A stretch of DNA of 6,839 bases from Chromatiales bacterium (GTDB lineage: Bacteria; Pseudomonadota; Gammaproteobacteria; UBA6429; Thiohalophilaceae): NCBI GenBank assembly GCA_027070385.1, contig JALXDW010000172.1, forward strand, positions 1 through 6,839, read 5' to 3'. Shown piece by piece: positions 1 through 6,839 of the stretch (positions are counted from its first letter, which is position 1; the number at the start of each line of letters is the position of its first letter). The position numbers were made by a program, and so were the translations under genes. The notes under the pieces are model-generated. The model saw nothing but the letters and a program-made list of their open reading frames with translations. It had not been told where the DNA came from and did no database searches.

Positions 1-58
1 TACCGATAAGCACTGAATAAAAAGAAAGGTGGAAATTAAACCTGCTGAACAACTTCAT
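1..58 (-). CDS. N-terminal fragment of an exported protein or lipoprotein (partial)
   Basis: An ATG at 58-56 opens a frame that runs off the left edge after 19 codons. The peptide starts MKLFSRF and continues with a hydrophobic run that includes FYSVLIG, which is how a Sec signal peptide or lipoprotein signal begins. It lies 26 bases downstream of the rodA stop on the same strand, so it is probably co-transcribed. In many gammaproteobacteria the gene after rodA encodes the lytic transglycosylase MltB or the lipoprotein RlpA, and either would fit, but nothing in these 19 residues identifies the family. The start is not well supported by a ribosome binding site: the nearest AGGA lies about 15 bases upstream. 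It could also be a chance frame. Confidence 0.4.
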   Translation of the reverse strand, partial: MKLFSRFNFHLSFYSVLIG

Positions 59-84
59 AATAATATAACGACATCCTGTAGTTT

Positions 85-1221
85 TTAATTGCTAATAAGC
101 CGACGGTGAGTTTGTATCGACATCAAGATACCAAATGCCATCATCAAGGTAACAATCGATGTCCCACCGTAACTGATTAAAGGTAGTGGTACTCCCACCA
201 CAGGAAGAATACCAGAGACCATCCCAATGTTCACAAAAATATAGACAAAAAAGGTCAGTGTCAGGCTGCCGGCTAACAGGCGGCTGAATGTATCCTGTGC
301 CTGACTGGCGATTACCAACCCCCGACCAATAATATACAAGTAAAGAGTCAGCAACAGTAAACAACCCAGAAACCCGAATTCTTCGCTAAAGACTGCAAAA
401 ATAAAATCAGTAGAACGTTCGGGTAAAAAGTCCAGGTGTGATTGGGTTCCATTTAACCAGCCTTTACCGTACAAACCGCCAGAACCAATAGCAATGGTTG
501 ATTGTATAATATGGTAACCACTTCCTAACGGGTCATTGCCTGGATTGAGCAGGGTTAAAATCCTGCCCCGCTGGTAGTCGTGCAAAACATAACTCCATAT
601 TAGCGGGGTGCTGGCAACGATGACCGTGCTGACACCAAGGATACTTTTCCAACTTAAACCGGCCAGTAGTAAAACAAAAAAACCGGCACTGGCGATTAGC
701 AGTGCAGTGCCTAGATCAGGTTGTTTGGCAACCAGTAAGGTGGGAACGGCCAACATAAAGACCGCGGTGAGAATACGTTTTGCTGTCGGTGGCAGGCTGA
801 ATTCTGAAATATACCAGGCCAGCATCATGGGGAGTGCCAGTTTCAGAATTTCGGATGGCTGAAAGCGGAAAAAGCCAAGGTTAAGCCAGCGTTGAGCACC
901 TTTGCCAATATCACCTACAATCAATACAACAATCAGTAGAATAACTCCCAGCATAAACAGCCAGGGGGACCAGAATTGGATAGTTTGGGGACGCAGTTGT
1001 GCAATGGCTAACATCAGTATCATGGCAATGGTGATGTGAGTAAGCTGTCGGTATACGATTGCCATGTTCTGTCCGGTGGCACTGTAAAGAATAAAAAGTC
1101 CCAGGGTAAGCAGCAACGACAGAGCGATAAAAAGAGGGATATCAATATGCAAACGGATTGACCATTTTTTACGGATAAGGGCATTGCTGGTTGACAGGCT
1201 TTGTTGTTGATCAAGTATCAT
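85..1221 (-). CDS. rodA: RodA, SEDS-family peptidoglycan glycosyltransferase of the elongasome
   Basis: RodA polymerises lipid II into glycan strands in the inner membrane and works as a pair with PBP2 during side-wall synthesis. The 378-residue protein is almost wholly hydrophobic helices, as expected for a SEDS protein with about ten membrane spans. SEDS hallmarks are visible: KGAQRWLNLG at about 107-116, FQPSEILKL at about 120-128, the GTQSHLDFLPERSTDF segment at about 258-273, and the C-terminal PLPLISYGGTS at about 345-355. Asp272 in ERSTDF corresponds to the catalytic Asp262 of E. coli RodA, and Glu124 to its conserved Glu114. The ATG at 1221-1219 overlaps the end of mrdA by 11 bases, which suggests translational coupling; its own Shine-Dalgarno signal is weak. 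Length is close to the family norm and I see no damage. Confidence 0.97.
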   Translation of the reverse strand: MILDQQQSLSTSNALIRKKWSIRLHIDIPLFIALSLLLTLGLFILYSATGQNMAIVYRQLTHITIAMILMLAIAQLRPQTIQFWSPWLFMLGVILLIVVLIVGDIGKGAQRWLNLGFFRFQPSEILKLALPMMLAWYISEFSLPPTAKRILTAVFMLAVPTLLVAKQPDLGTALLIASAGFFVLLLAGLSWKSILGVSTVIVASTPLIWSYVLHDYQRGRILTLLNPGNDPLGSGYHIIQSTIAIGSGGLYGKGWLNGTQSHLDFLPERSTDFIFAVFSEEFGFLGCLLLLTLYLYIIGRGLVIASQAQDTFSRLLAGSLTLTFFVYIFVNIGMVSGILPVVGVPLPLISYGGTSIVTLMMAFGILMSIQTHRRLISN

Positions 1222-3082
1222 CTTTATGTATCCGGGCTAAATAGTCATCGATTACTTTCCGAGCTATGGGGGCGGCTACAGAGCCACCGTGGCCGCCATT
1301 TTCTACGATAACGGCAATCGCAATTTCAGGGGCATCAGCAGGGGCATAAGCAATAAATAAAGCATGGTCACGTAATTTTTTTCGTACGTTTTCTTCATCG
1401 TATTCTTCGTCCTGTTTGATCCCGTGTACCTGTGCGGTTCCTGTTTTACCCGCAATTTGATATTTCAAATTGTGGTTAATACTACGTGCCGTTCCATGCA
1501 GGCTGTGTATGACATCTTTCATTGCCTGATGGACAGTGTCCCAGTTCTTTTGTTCAGTGATAATAATATTATCAAAGGATTTTGGTGGTTTGATATTCAG
1601 AATTTTAATTTCCGGATCTTCGACTGCATAAATCATTTGTGGGCGTTGTCGTTGTCCATTGAGTGACAGTGTTGCAGTTGCGGTTGCTAATTGTAATGGT
1701 GTTGTAAGCATAAAACCCTGACCGATGCCGGTAATTAATGTTTCGCCAGGGAACCAGGGTAAACGGCGGGTTCGTCTTTTCCACTCACGAGAGGGGAGTA
1801 ACGCGGAAGATTCACCAATTAAATCCAACCCGGTTTTTTTACCAAACCCAAACTGTGATAAGAAGCTGGATATTTTATCAATACCCAAATTAAGAGCCAG
1901 ATCATAAAAGTAAACATCACAGGACTCGACAATGGCTTTAGTCAGGTCTGTTTCCTTGTGACCTTTCTTTTTCCAGTCACGGTAACGGCGTTCATCATTT
2001 TTAAGCAAGTAATAGCCGGGACAGTTAAGTTTGTCTTTGGCTTTGATAACATCCATTTCCAGGCCTGCAAGTCCAATAAAGGGTTTAATGGTCGAGCCCG
2101 GAGGGTAACGGCCCTGTATGGCACGGTTAAATAAGGGTTGGTCTGGCGATTTTCTTAAACGTGAATAGGTATCAGTATCAATCCCGTTTACAAACAGGTC
2201 AGGGTCAAAACTTGGGAAGCTGGTCAGTGCCAGTACACTGCCATTATTCGGATCAATGGCCACTAATGCCCCGTTATGATCGATATCAGCAAAGGCTTTG
2301 GCAGCAATGGAATGCAGGCGAATATCAATATTCAAATACAGATTTTTACCGGGAACCGGTAGCTCTCTATCCAACACACGTAGAATGCGTCCACTGGCAT
2401 TGGTTTCAACTTTTTGTAAACCAATTTCTCCATGTAGCAGCGTTTCATATTTTTTTTCAATACCCACTTTCCCGATGCGGCTGGTTCCGCTGTAATTTGA
2501 TGCATCGACCTTCTGCAGTTCTTTTTCACTGATACTGCTGACATAGCCAATGGCATGTGCGGTTAATTTGCCAAGTGGATAATGGCGTGAAAGTTCTGCA
2601 TGTATTTCCACACCTGGCAAGGTGTATTGTTTAACCGATAAGCGGGCGACTTCTTCTTCATTAAGCCGATAGCGCAAGGGAACCCCTTCAAACCGACGCT
2701 TGCGTTTTAATTTTTTATTGAAACGCTTAATATCGGCAGTAGTAATAGGGATAATTTTTTGTAACTTTTTAATAAGTGCAGGAATATCTTTGATATGTTC
2801 AGGTACCAGGGTAAGTGTAAATCCGGGAATATTTTCGGCAAGTAACACACCGTTTCGATCATAAATGAGACCGCGTATAGGTTGAATCGGTTTGATACTG
2901 ACCCGGTTATTTTCAGACAAGGTTGTATAGTGTTGTTGATTAATAATTTGCAAATAAACCAGTCGAGTAACAAGAATAATGATAAAGAAAACAGCAAACA
3001 GAGCTGTTACGATGAGTCGACCATTAAAAACCTGTTCATCTCGTAGATGATCTTTTATTGCCAGAGAATTAAATTGCGCCAT
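1211..3082 (-). CDS. mrdA: Penicillin-binding protein 2, elongasome transpeptidase
   Basis: This class B PBP cross-links peptidoglycan made by RodA. At 623 residues it has the standard length. A short cytoplasmic tail is followed by one membrane span at about 22-46, then the pedestal domain with the family motif IRGLIYDRNG at about 69-78, then the transpeptidase domain. The active-site motifs are all present: nucleophile Ser330 and Lys333 in GSTIK, the second motif as Ser387-Cys388-Asp389 (S-x-D, as is usual for PBP2), and KTG at 546-548. Cys354, Asp369, His375 and Cys388 match the spacing of the zinc site described in Acinetobacter baumannii PBP2. It starts five bases after the mreD stop and its end overlaps rodA by 11 bases, so the order mreD-mrdA-rodA is tightly packed. 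The ATG has only a poor Shine-Dalgarno sequence, which fits translation coupled to mreD. Confidence 0.97.
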   Translation of the reverse strand: MAQFNSLAIKDHLRDEQVFNGRLIVTALFAVFFIIILVTRLVYLQIINQQHYTTLSENNRVSIKPIQPIRGLIYDRNGVLLAENIPGFTLTLVPEHIKDIPALIKKLQKIIPITTADIKRFNKKLKRKRRFEGVPLRYRLNEEEVARLSVKQYTLPGVEIHAELSRHYPLGKLTAHAIGYVSSISEKELQKVDASNYSGTSRIGKVGIEKKYETLLHGEIGLQKVETNASGRILRVLDRELPVPGKNLYLNIDIRLHSIAAKAFADIDHNGALVAIDPNNGSVLALTSFPSFDPDLFVNGIDTDTYSRLRKSPDQPLFNRAIQGRYPPGSTIKPFIGLAGLEMDVIKAKDKLNCPGYYLLKNDERRYRDWKKKGHKETDLTKAIVESCDVYFYDLALNLGIDKISSFLSQFGFGKKTGLDLIGESSALLPSREWKRRTRRLPWFPGETLITGIGQGFMLTTPLQLATATATLSLNGQRQRPQMIYAVEDPEIKILNIKPPKSFDNIIITEQKNWDTVHQAMKDVIHSLHGTARSINHNLKYQIAGKTGTAQVHGIKQDEEYDEENVRKKLRDHALFIAYAPADAPEIAIAVIVENGGHGGSVAAPIARKVIDDYLARIHKDDT

Positions 3083-3087
3083 ATTAT

Positions 3088-3576
3088 TCAGCTAACATGA
3101 TAGGTGCGTCGCACACTGCGTAAAATAAAATAGATCAATGGCCAGAAAAGAGCGGATAAAACAGCGGGGGTGATGACCATGGACAAGCTGACAGGTGTAC
3201 CCGCAAGTGCTTTTATCCAGACAACCAGTGCACTGTGAATAATCATCAGAATAAAAATACTCAGTATTTGTTGTCTGATAGGAAAATTACGAATACGCTG
3301 GTAGAGTCGTAAAACAATAAAAACAGTTAAAGCAAAAGCCAGTGCATATTGACCGAGTAAGGTATCGCGTAATACATCGACCAGTAAACCAACAAACCAG
3401 GCAATACCGATGCCAACACGTTCTGGTAAAGCCATTGCCCAGTAAATTAAAACCAGAATAACCCATTCTGGCTGGAAGGGGGCAATACTTGTCGGTAAAG
3501 GCAGTTGTGATAATAAAAGTGCAGCGATAATGCTTAAAATAATAATGTTACTGCCCTGTTTTTTTAGAAGACTCAT
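3088..3576 (-). CDS. mreD: MreD, rod shape-determining membrane protein
   Basis: MreD is a small inner-membrane protein that associates with MreC and, through it, with the PBP2-RodA machinery; its biochemical role is not settled. The 162 residues are strongly hydrophobic, with about five likely membrane spans and only short charged loops (for example RLYQRIRNFPIRQQ at about 91-104). This is the normal size for the family. The call rests on size, topology and position between mreC and mrdA more than on motifs, because MreD is poorly conserved. Its ATG overlaps the mreC stop in an ATGA arrangement (3573-3576), a standard sign of translational coupling. An AGAGG about ten bases upstream of the ATG, inside mreC, can serve as its ribosome binding site. 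Confidence 0.93.
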   Translation of the reverse strand: MSLLKKQGSNIIILSIIAALLLSQLPLPTSIAPFQPEWVILVLIYWAMALPERVGIGIAWFVGLLVDVLRDTLLGQYALAFALTVFIVLRLYQRIRNFPIRQQILSIFILMIIHSALVVWIKALAGTPVSLSMVITPAVLSALFWPLIYFILRSVRRTYHVS

Positions 3577-4454
3577 TTTTCAGCCGCCTCTGTATTATCC
3601 ACACAGGCAATACTTACTTTCTTTCTGGACTCATCGGATATCCATACCAATAAGACCTCACTGCTACGGTCGAGTTTTGCTGCCGGTTTTGCAATGACCT
3701 GCGCAAAAGGCAGGCTGGGATTGATATTGACTTTGATAACCTCTGCGGCTGGATAACCTGCCGGAAAAACACAGCCCATTCCGGATGTCACCAGTTTATC
3801 GCCAACTTTTATATCGGTATTGTTTGGCAGGTTAATCAGTTCAAGCAAACCACTTGCACCTTTCCCCACTGCAATGGCACGAATACCGTTACGCAATGAT
3901 TGCACCGGTAAGGCATGGCTGGGGTCGGTAATCAGCATGGCGGTGCTGGTAAAAGGATTGACATGAATAATTTGCCCCATAATACCGTGTGCATCAAGTA
4001 TGGGTTGTCCCTTGAAAATATCCCGTTCAGTGAGTCCTTTATTAATAACCACTTGTTGCCGGTAAGGATCAAGATTAACCGAGAGTAACTCTGCAATCAG
4101 GATACGTTCACCTACCCGTTTGGATGATTTTAATAAATTACGCAGGCGAATATTTTCTGCTTCTGTAAAAGTGAATTTTTGTAATTGTGCCCGCAGAATA
4201 TTATTTTGAGTGCGTAAGGTTTCGTTTTGTTTTTGTAGCGAACTCCGACTGACAAAAGTGGTTTGTCCCCAGCCGAAAACATCGGCAGGAATATTCATGA
4301 CATAACGTAAAGGATAAATAATCAGTGACAGGCCGGATCGGATATTGTTGACATAATCCGTTCGGTGATCAAGCGACATTAAAACAACCGAAACGATTGA
4401 GAGTATCAACAATCGGGTAGAAATTGAGGTACCTTGACCAAAAAGCAGTTTAAC
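3573..4454 (-). CDS. mreC: MreC, periplasmic elongasome scaffold (start codon uncertain)
   Basis: MreC spans the inner membrane once and forms a periplasmic scaffold that contacts PBP2. The protein has a membrane helix just after the N-terminus, a coiled coil rich in Gln, Asn and Leu (roughly 70-110, around SLQKQNETLRTQN and NIRLRNLL), and the beta-rich C-terminal domain with typical MreC stretches such as DPYRQQVVINKG, DPSHALPVQSLRN and LVTSGMGCVFPAGYP. The first standard start codon in frame is TTG at 4412, but it lies at the membrane helix and has no ribosome binding site. The frame stays open upstream and encodes VKLLFGQGTSISTR, matching the usual MKPxFxxGPS-like MreC N-terminus. An AGGAG sits seven bases before the first codon of that stretch, which is GTT (4454-4452). 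I give the extent from that codon (293 residues); CTG at 4448 is the other option. It lacks the long Pro/Gln-rich tail of E. coli MreC. It ends in an ATGA overlap with mreD. Confidence 0.93.
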   Translation of the reverse strand, partial: VKLLFGQGTSISTRLLILSIVSVVLMSLDHRTDYVNNIRSGLSLIIYPLRYVMNIPADVFGWGQTTFVSRSSLQKQNETLRTQNNILRAQLQKFTFTEAENIRLRNLLKSSKRVGERILIAELLSVNLDPYRQQVVINKGLTERDIFKGQPILDAHGIMGQIIHVNPFTSTAMLITDPSHALPVQSLRNGIRAIAVGKGASGLLELINLPNNTDIKVGDKLVTSGMGCVFPAGYPAAEVIKVNINPSLPFAQVIAKPAAKLDRSSEVLLVWISDESRKKVSIACVDNTEAAEK

Positions 4455-4461
4455 GGGACTT

Positions 4462-4466
4462 CTCCT
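4462..4466 (-). promoter_or_regulatory. Ribosome binding site for mreC
   Basis: AGGAG on the minus strand, seven bases before the GTT codon at 4454. This is the best Shine-Dalgarno match near mreC and argues that translation starts at about 4454 rather than at the TTG at 4412, which is about 50 bases away. Confidence 0.65.
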
Positions 4467-4560
4467 GAAATATTATTTTATACAAGGACAGACTATTGTA
4501 ACAGGCTGATATCCAATTATCATTGTATTAACAAACAGGTTGTATCAGGAATATTTCTGT
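4467..4560 (-). promoter_or_regulatory. AT-rich leader of mreC, possible secondary promoter
   Basis: This stretch lies between the mreB terminator and the mreC ribosome binding site. Read on the minus strand it has -10-like hexamers TACAAT (4527-4522 and 4499-4494) and TATAAA (4482-4477), but none has a convincing -35 at the right distance. Because a terminator lies just upstream, a promoter here would let mreCD-mrdA-rodA be expressed apart from mreB. The call is inferred from position and composition only. It also holds a near-exact 10-bp direct repeat reported among the findings. Confidence 0.3.
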
Positions 4561-4564
4561 CCCG

Positions 4565-4604
4565 GCAATAAAAAAGACCTAAAACAATATTCTTTTAGGC
4601 CTTT
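4565..4604 (-). terminator. Rho-independent terminator between mreB and mreC
   Basis: On the minus strand, AAAGGCCTAAAA (4604-4593), an 8-base loop and TTTTAGGTCTTT (4584-4573) form a 12-bp stem containing one G-U pair. It is followed at once by a T-rich run (CTTTTTTATT). It starts about 20 bases after the mreB stop. On the plus strand the same stem would have an A-C mismatch and no U tract after it, so it is directed at mreB transcripts. It probably lets only part of the polymerases continue into mreC, giving much more MreB than MreC and MreD. Confidence 0.8.
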
Positions 4605-4623
4605 GGGTTTGCAGTATTCAGAT

Positions 4624-5676
<1,053 letters not shown>

Positions 5677-5702
5677 TCATCTTTATTTTATTGTATGTTA
5701 GA

Positions 5703-5730
5703 GGCCCGTACTTTAATCAATCAACGGGGC
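5703..5730 (-). other. Possible hairpin in the mreB mRNA leader
   Basis: On the minus strand GCCCCGT (5730-5724) can pair with ACGGGCC (5709-5703) across a 14-base AT-rich loop, with one mismatch near the base of the stem. It lies about 30 to 60 bases before the mreB start and would be inside the leader if transcription starts near 5818. There is no T tract after it, so it is not a terminator. It may affect mRNA stability or translation; function is unknown. Confidence 0.35.
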
Positions 5731-5778
5731 TTTGGGCAAGCTCTGTAACTGTGTTAAGTTACCGCTTTTGCCTAATCT

Positions 5779-5808
5779 ATCACAAATCGCGCGAAATAAG
5801 CGTATAAT
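5779..5808 (+). promoter_or_regulatory. Candidate sigma-70 promoter for gatCA
   Basis: A perfect -10 TATAAT at 5803-5808 is preceded at 18 bp by ATCACA (5779-5784), which matches four of six positions of the -35 consensus. Transcription would start near 5815, about 100 bases before gatC. The -10 is flanked by GC-rich repeats (AATCGCGC at 5785-5792 and 5806-5813). Confidence 0.5.
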
Positions 5809-5824
5809 CGCGCTATTTAGATGC

Positions 5825-5853
5825 AGCATAATACGAATAGCATAAAGTGTAAA
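5825..5853 (-). promoter_or_regulatory. Candidate sigma-70 promoter for mreB
   Basis: On the minus strand TTTACA (5853-5848) matches five of six -35 positions and is followed after 17 bp by TATGCT (5830-5825), which matches four of six -10 positions. The stretch TTTACACTTTATGCT happens to be the same as the core of the lac promoter. Transcription would start near 5818 and give a leader of about 150 bases before mreB. Confidence 0.5.
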
Positions 5854-5907
5854 ATCAGAGGGTTGGGGGGCGATTGGCTCTGTCAGCCGTATTGATATTT
5901 AAGTTCT

Positions 5908-5911
5908 GGAG
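5908..5911 (+). promoter_or_regulatory. Ribosome binding site deciding the gatC start
   Basis: GGAG at 5908-5911 sits seven bases before the TTG at 5919. It selects this TTG over the upstream in-frame TTG at 5874, which has no useful Shine-Dalgarno sequence and would add 15 residues not typical of GatC. Confidence 0.8.
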
Positions 5912-5918
5912 AAACAGT

Positions 5919-6200
5919 TTGGATAATAAAACCGTCGAACAAATTGCGCATTTAGCGCGTCTGGGTATTGATGAAAAGGACATTCCTGAGTATGTGACCA
6001 ATCTGACCAATATCCTGGCTCTGGTGGATGAAATGAATACGGTGGATACCGATGACGTGATCCCGATGGCGCATCCCACTGATGCGGTACAGCGGTTGCG
6101 TGAAGATGAAGTGACCGCAACCAATCAACGTGAACGCTTTCAGGCTATTGCCCCGCAAGTGGAAGATGGTCTTTACCTTGTTCCTCAAGTTATTGAATAG
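5919..6200 (+). CDS. gatC: GatC, subunit of Asp-tRNA(Asn)/Glu-tRNA(Gln) amidotransferase
   Basis: GatC is the small subunit that wraps around GatA and helps assemble and stabilise the GatCAB amidotransferase, which amidates Glu-tRNA(Gln) and/or Asp-tRNA(Asn) in the cytoplasm. The 93-residue product has the family pattern from end to end: VEQIAHLARLGI near the N-terminus, LTNILALVDEMNTVDTDDV in the middle, MAHPTDAVQRLREDEV, and the conserved C-terminal end in which EDGLYLVPQVIE matches the usual GLYLVPxVIE. The start is taken as TTG (5919-5921) because of the well-placed GGAG and because residue 1 then aligns with other GatC proteins. A TTG start may keep its expression moderate. It is followed by gatA on the same strand after a 54-base gap with no terminator, so the two are one operon. 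Confidence 0.95.
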   Translation: MDNKTVEQIAHLARLGIDEKDIPEYVTNLTNILALVDEMNTVDTDDVIPMAHPTDAVQRLREDEVTATNQRERFQAIAPQVEDGLYLVPQVIE

Positions 6201-6254
6201 TTTGATTGAATAACACCGATCGCATAACCCGAATTTAGCTAAAAGTAAGAAATC

Positions 6255-6839
6255 ATGCATACAAAAACAATCGCACAACTCGCGGCAGGCTTAAAAGCGG
6301 CCGAGTTTTCCAGTGTTGAGTTAACCCAACACTATATAAATAGAATAAAAAAGTTTGATAAAACCCTCAATAGTTATATCACGCTCGTAGAAGAGCAGGC
6401 ACTGGCACAGGCAGCAGAGGCCGACAAGCGTATTGCAGCAGGCGACAGTCATGTTTTAACCGGCATTCCCTTTGCGCAAAAAGATATTTTCTGTACCGAT
6501 GGGGTAAAAACAACCTGTGGCTCAAAGATGCTGGATAATTTTATTGCACCGTACAATGCCACGGTGATTGAGTCGTTTAATCATGCCGGGAGTGTCATGT
6601 TGGGTAAAACCAATATGGATGAATTTGCGATGGGTTCCTCTAACGAAACCAGTTTTTATGGGCCGGTGAAAAATCCGTGGGATACGGATCATGTACCGGG
6701 GGGGTCCTCGGGAGGTTCAGCAGCAGCAGTTGCCGCAAGGCTGGCACCGGCATCGACCGGAACCGATACCGGTGGTTCCATTCGCCAGCCGGCCGCATTG
6801 TGTAATTTAACCGGATTAAAACCCTCGTATGGCAGGGTG
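6255..6839 (+). CDS. gatA: GatA, amidase subunit of the tRNA amidotransferase (partial, right edge)
   Basis: GatA hydrolyses glutamine and supplies ammonia through a channel to GatB, which amidates the misacylated tRNA. The window holds the first 195 codons with no interruption; the full protein is normally about 480-490 residues, so well over half lies past the edge. The amidase-signature features are visible: GIPFAQKD at 70-77, the Gly/Ser-rich [10 protein letters not shown] at 149-158, and [12 protein letters not shown] at 169-180. The Ser-cisSer-Lys triad maps to Lys76, Ser151 and Ser175, with the same spacing (75 and 24) as Lys79, Ser154 and Ser178 of Staphylococcus aureus GatA. The ATG at 6255 agrees with the family start, though the upstream Shine-Dalgarno signal is weak. 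gatB would be expected next, outside the window. Confidence 0.97.
   Translation, partial: MHTKTIAQLAAGLKAAEFSSVELTQHYINRIKKFDKTLNSYITLVEEQALAQAAEADKRIAAGDSHVLTGIPFAQKDIFCTDGVKTTCGSKMLDNFIAPYNATVIESFNHAGSVMLGKTNMDEFAMGSSNETSFYGPVKNPWDTDHVPGGSSGGSAAAVAARLAPASTGTDTGGSIRQPAALCNLTGLKPSYGRV

Noticed and set aside
2161..2532. Plus-strand frame of 123 codons within mrdA
   Set aside because: It is antisense to an intact PBP2 with all active-site motifs, and its translation looks like no protein family.
3595..3603. Perfect DnaA-box consensus TTATCCACA
   Set aside because: It is a single copy inside the 3' end of mreC with no neighbouring boxes or AT-rich unwinding region, so chance is the simplest explanation.
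5777..5790. TGTGA half-site resembling a CRP site (minus strand)
   Set aside because: The matching TCACA half at the required 6-bp spacing is absent.
5874..5918. Longer gatC starting at the upstream TTG
   Set aside because: It would add 15 residues that other GatC proteins do not have, and the GGAG at 5908 is placed for the TTG at 5919.

Overview
The window is a stretch of ordinary core chromosome from a gammaproteobacterium. MreB is close to identical to the E. coli type over long stretches. The divergent pairing of gatCA with mreBCD is the arrangement I know from Pseudomonas-like gammaproteobacteria, and the cell-wall genes follow in the classical order mreB, mreC, mreD, mrdA (PBP2), rodA. 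The base composition is moderately AT-rich. I cannot name the genus from sequence alone.

Layout. On the minus strand, read from right to left, are mreB (5670 to 4624), a terminator-like hairpin (about 4604 to 4565), mreC (about 4454 to 3573), mreD (3576 to 3088), mrdA (3082 to 1211), rodA (1221 to 85) and the first 19 codons of a further gene (58 to the left edge). The genes from mreC to rodA overlap or are separated by only a few bases, so they look like one transcription unit. On the plus strand are gatC (5919 to 6200) and the first 195 codons of gatA, cut by the right edge. The 248 bp between mreB and gatC carry plausible promoters for both directions whose footprints overlap.

How the genes work together. 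The minus-strand genes encode the elongasome. MreB filaments on the inner face of the membrane are linked through MreC and MreD to the transpeptidase PBP2 and the SEDS glycosyltransferase RodA, which insert peptidoglycan into the side wall of a rod-shaped cell. The plus-strand genes encode two subunits of the tRNA-dependent amidotransferase GatCAB, which converts misacylated Glu-tRNA(Gln) and/or Asp-tRNA(Asn) to the amide forms.

I found no mobile element, CRISPR array, RNA gene or unknown system. The points worth a second look are small ones: mreC has no standard start codon at the position marked by homology and by its Shine-Dalgarno site; a terminator separates mreB from mreC; the mreB and gatC promoters overlap, with a helically phased repeat at the gatC -10; and PBP2 retains a likely zinc site with a Cys in place of an Asp.
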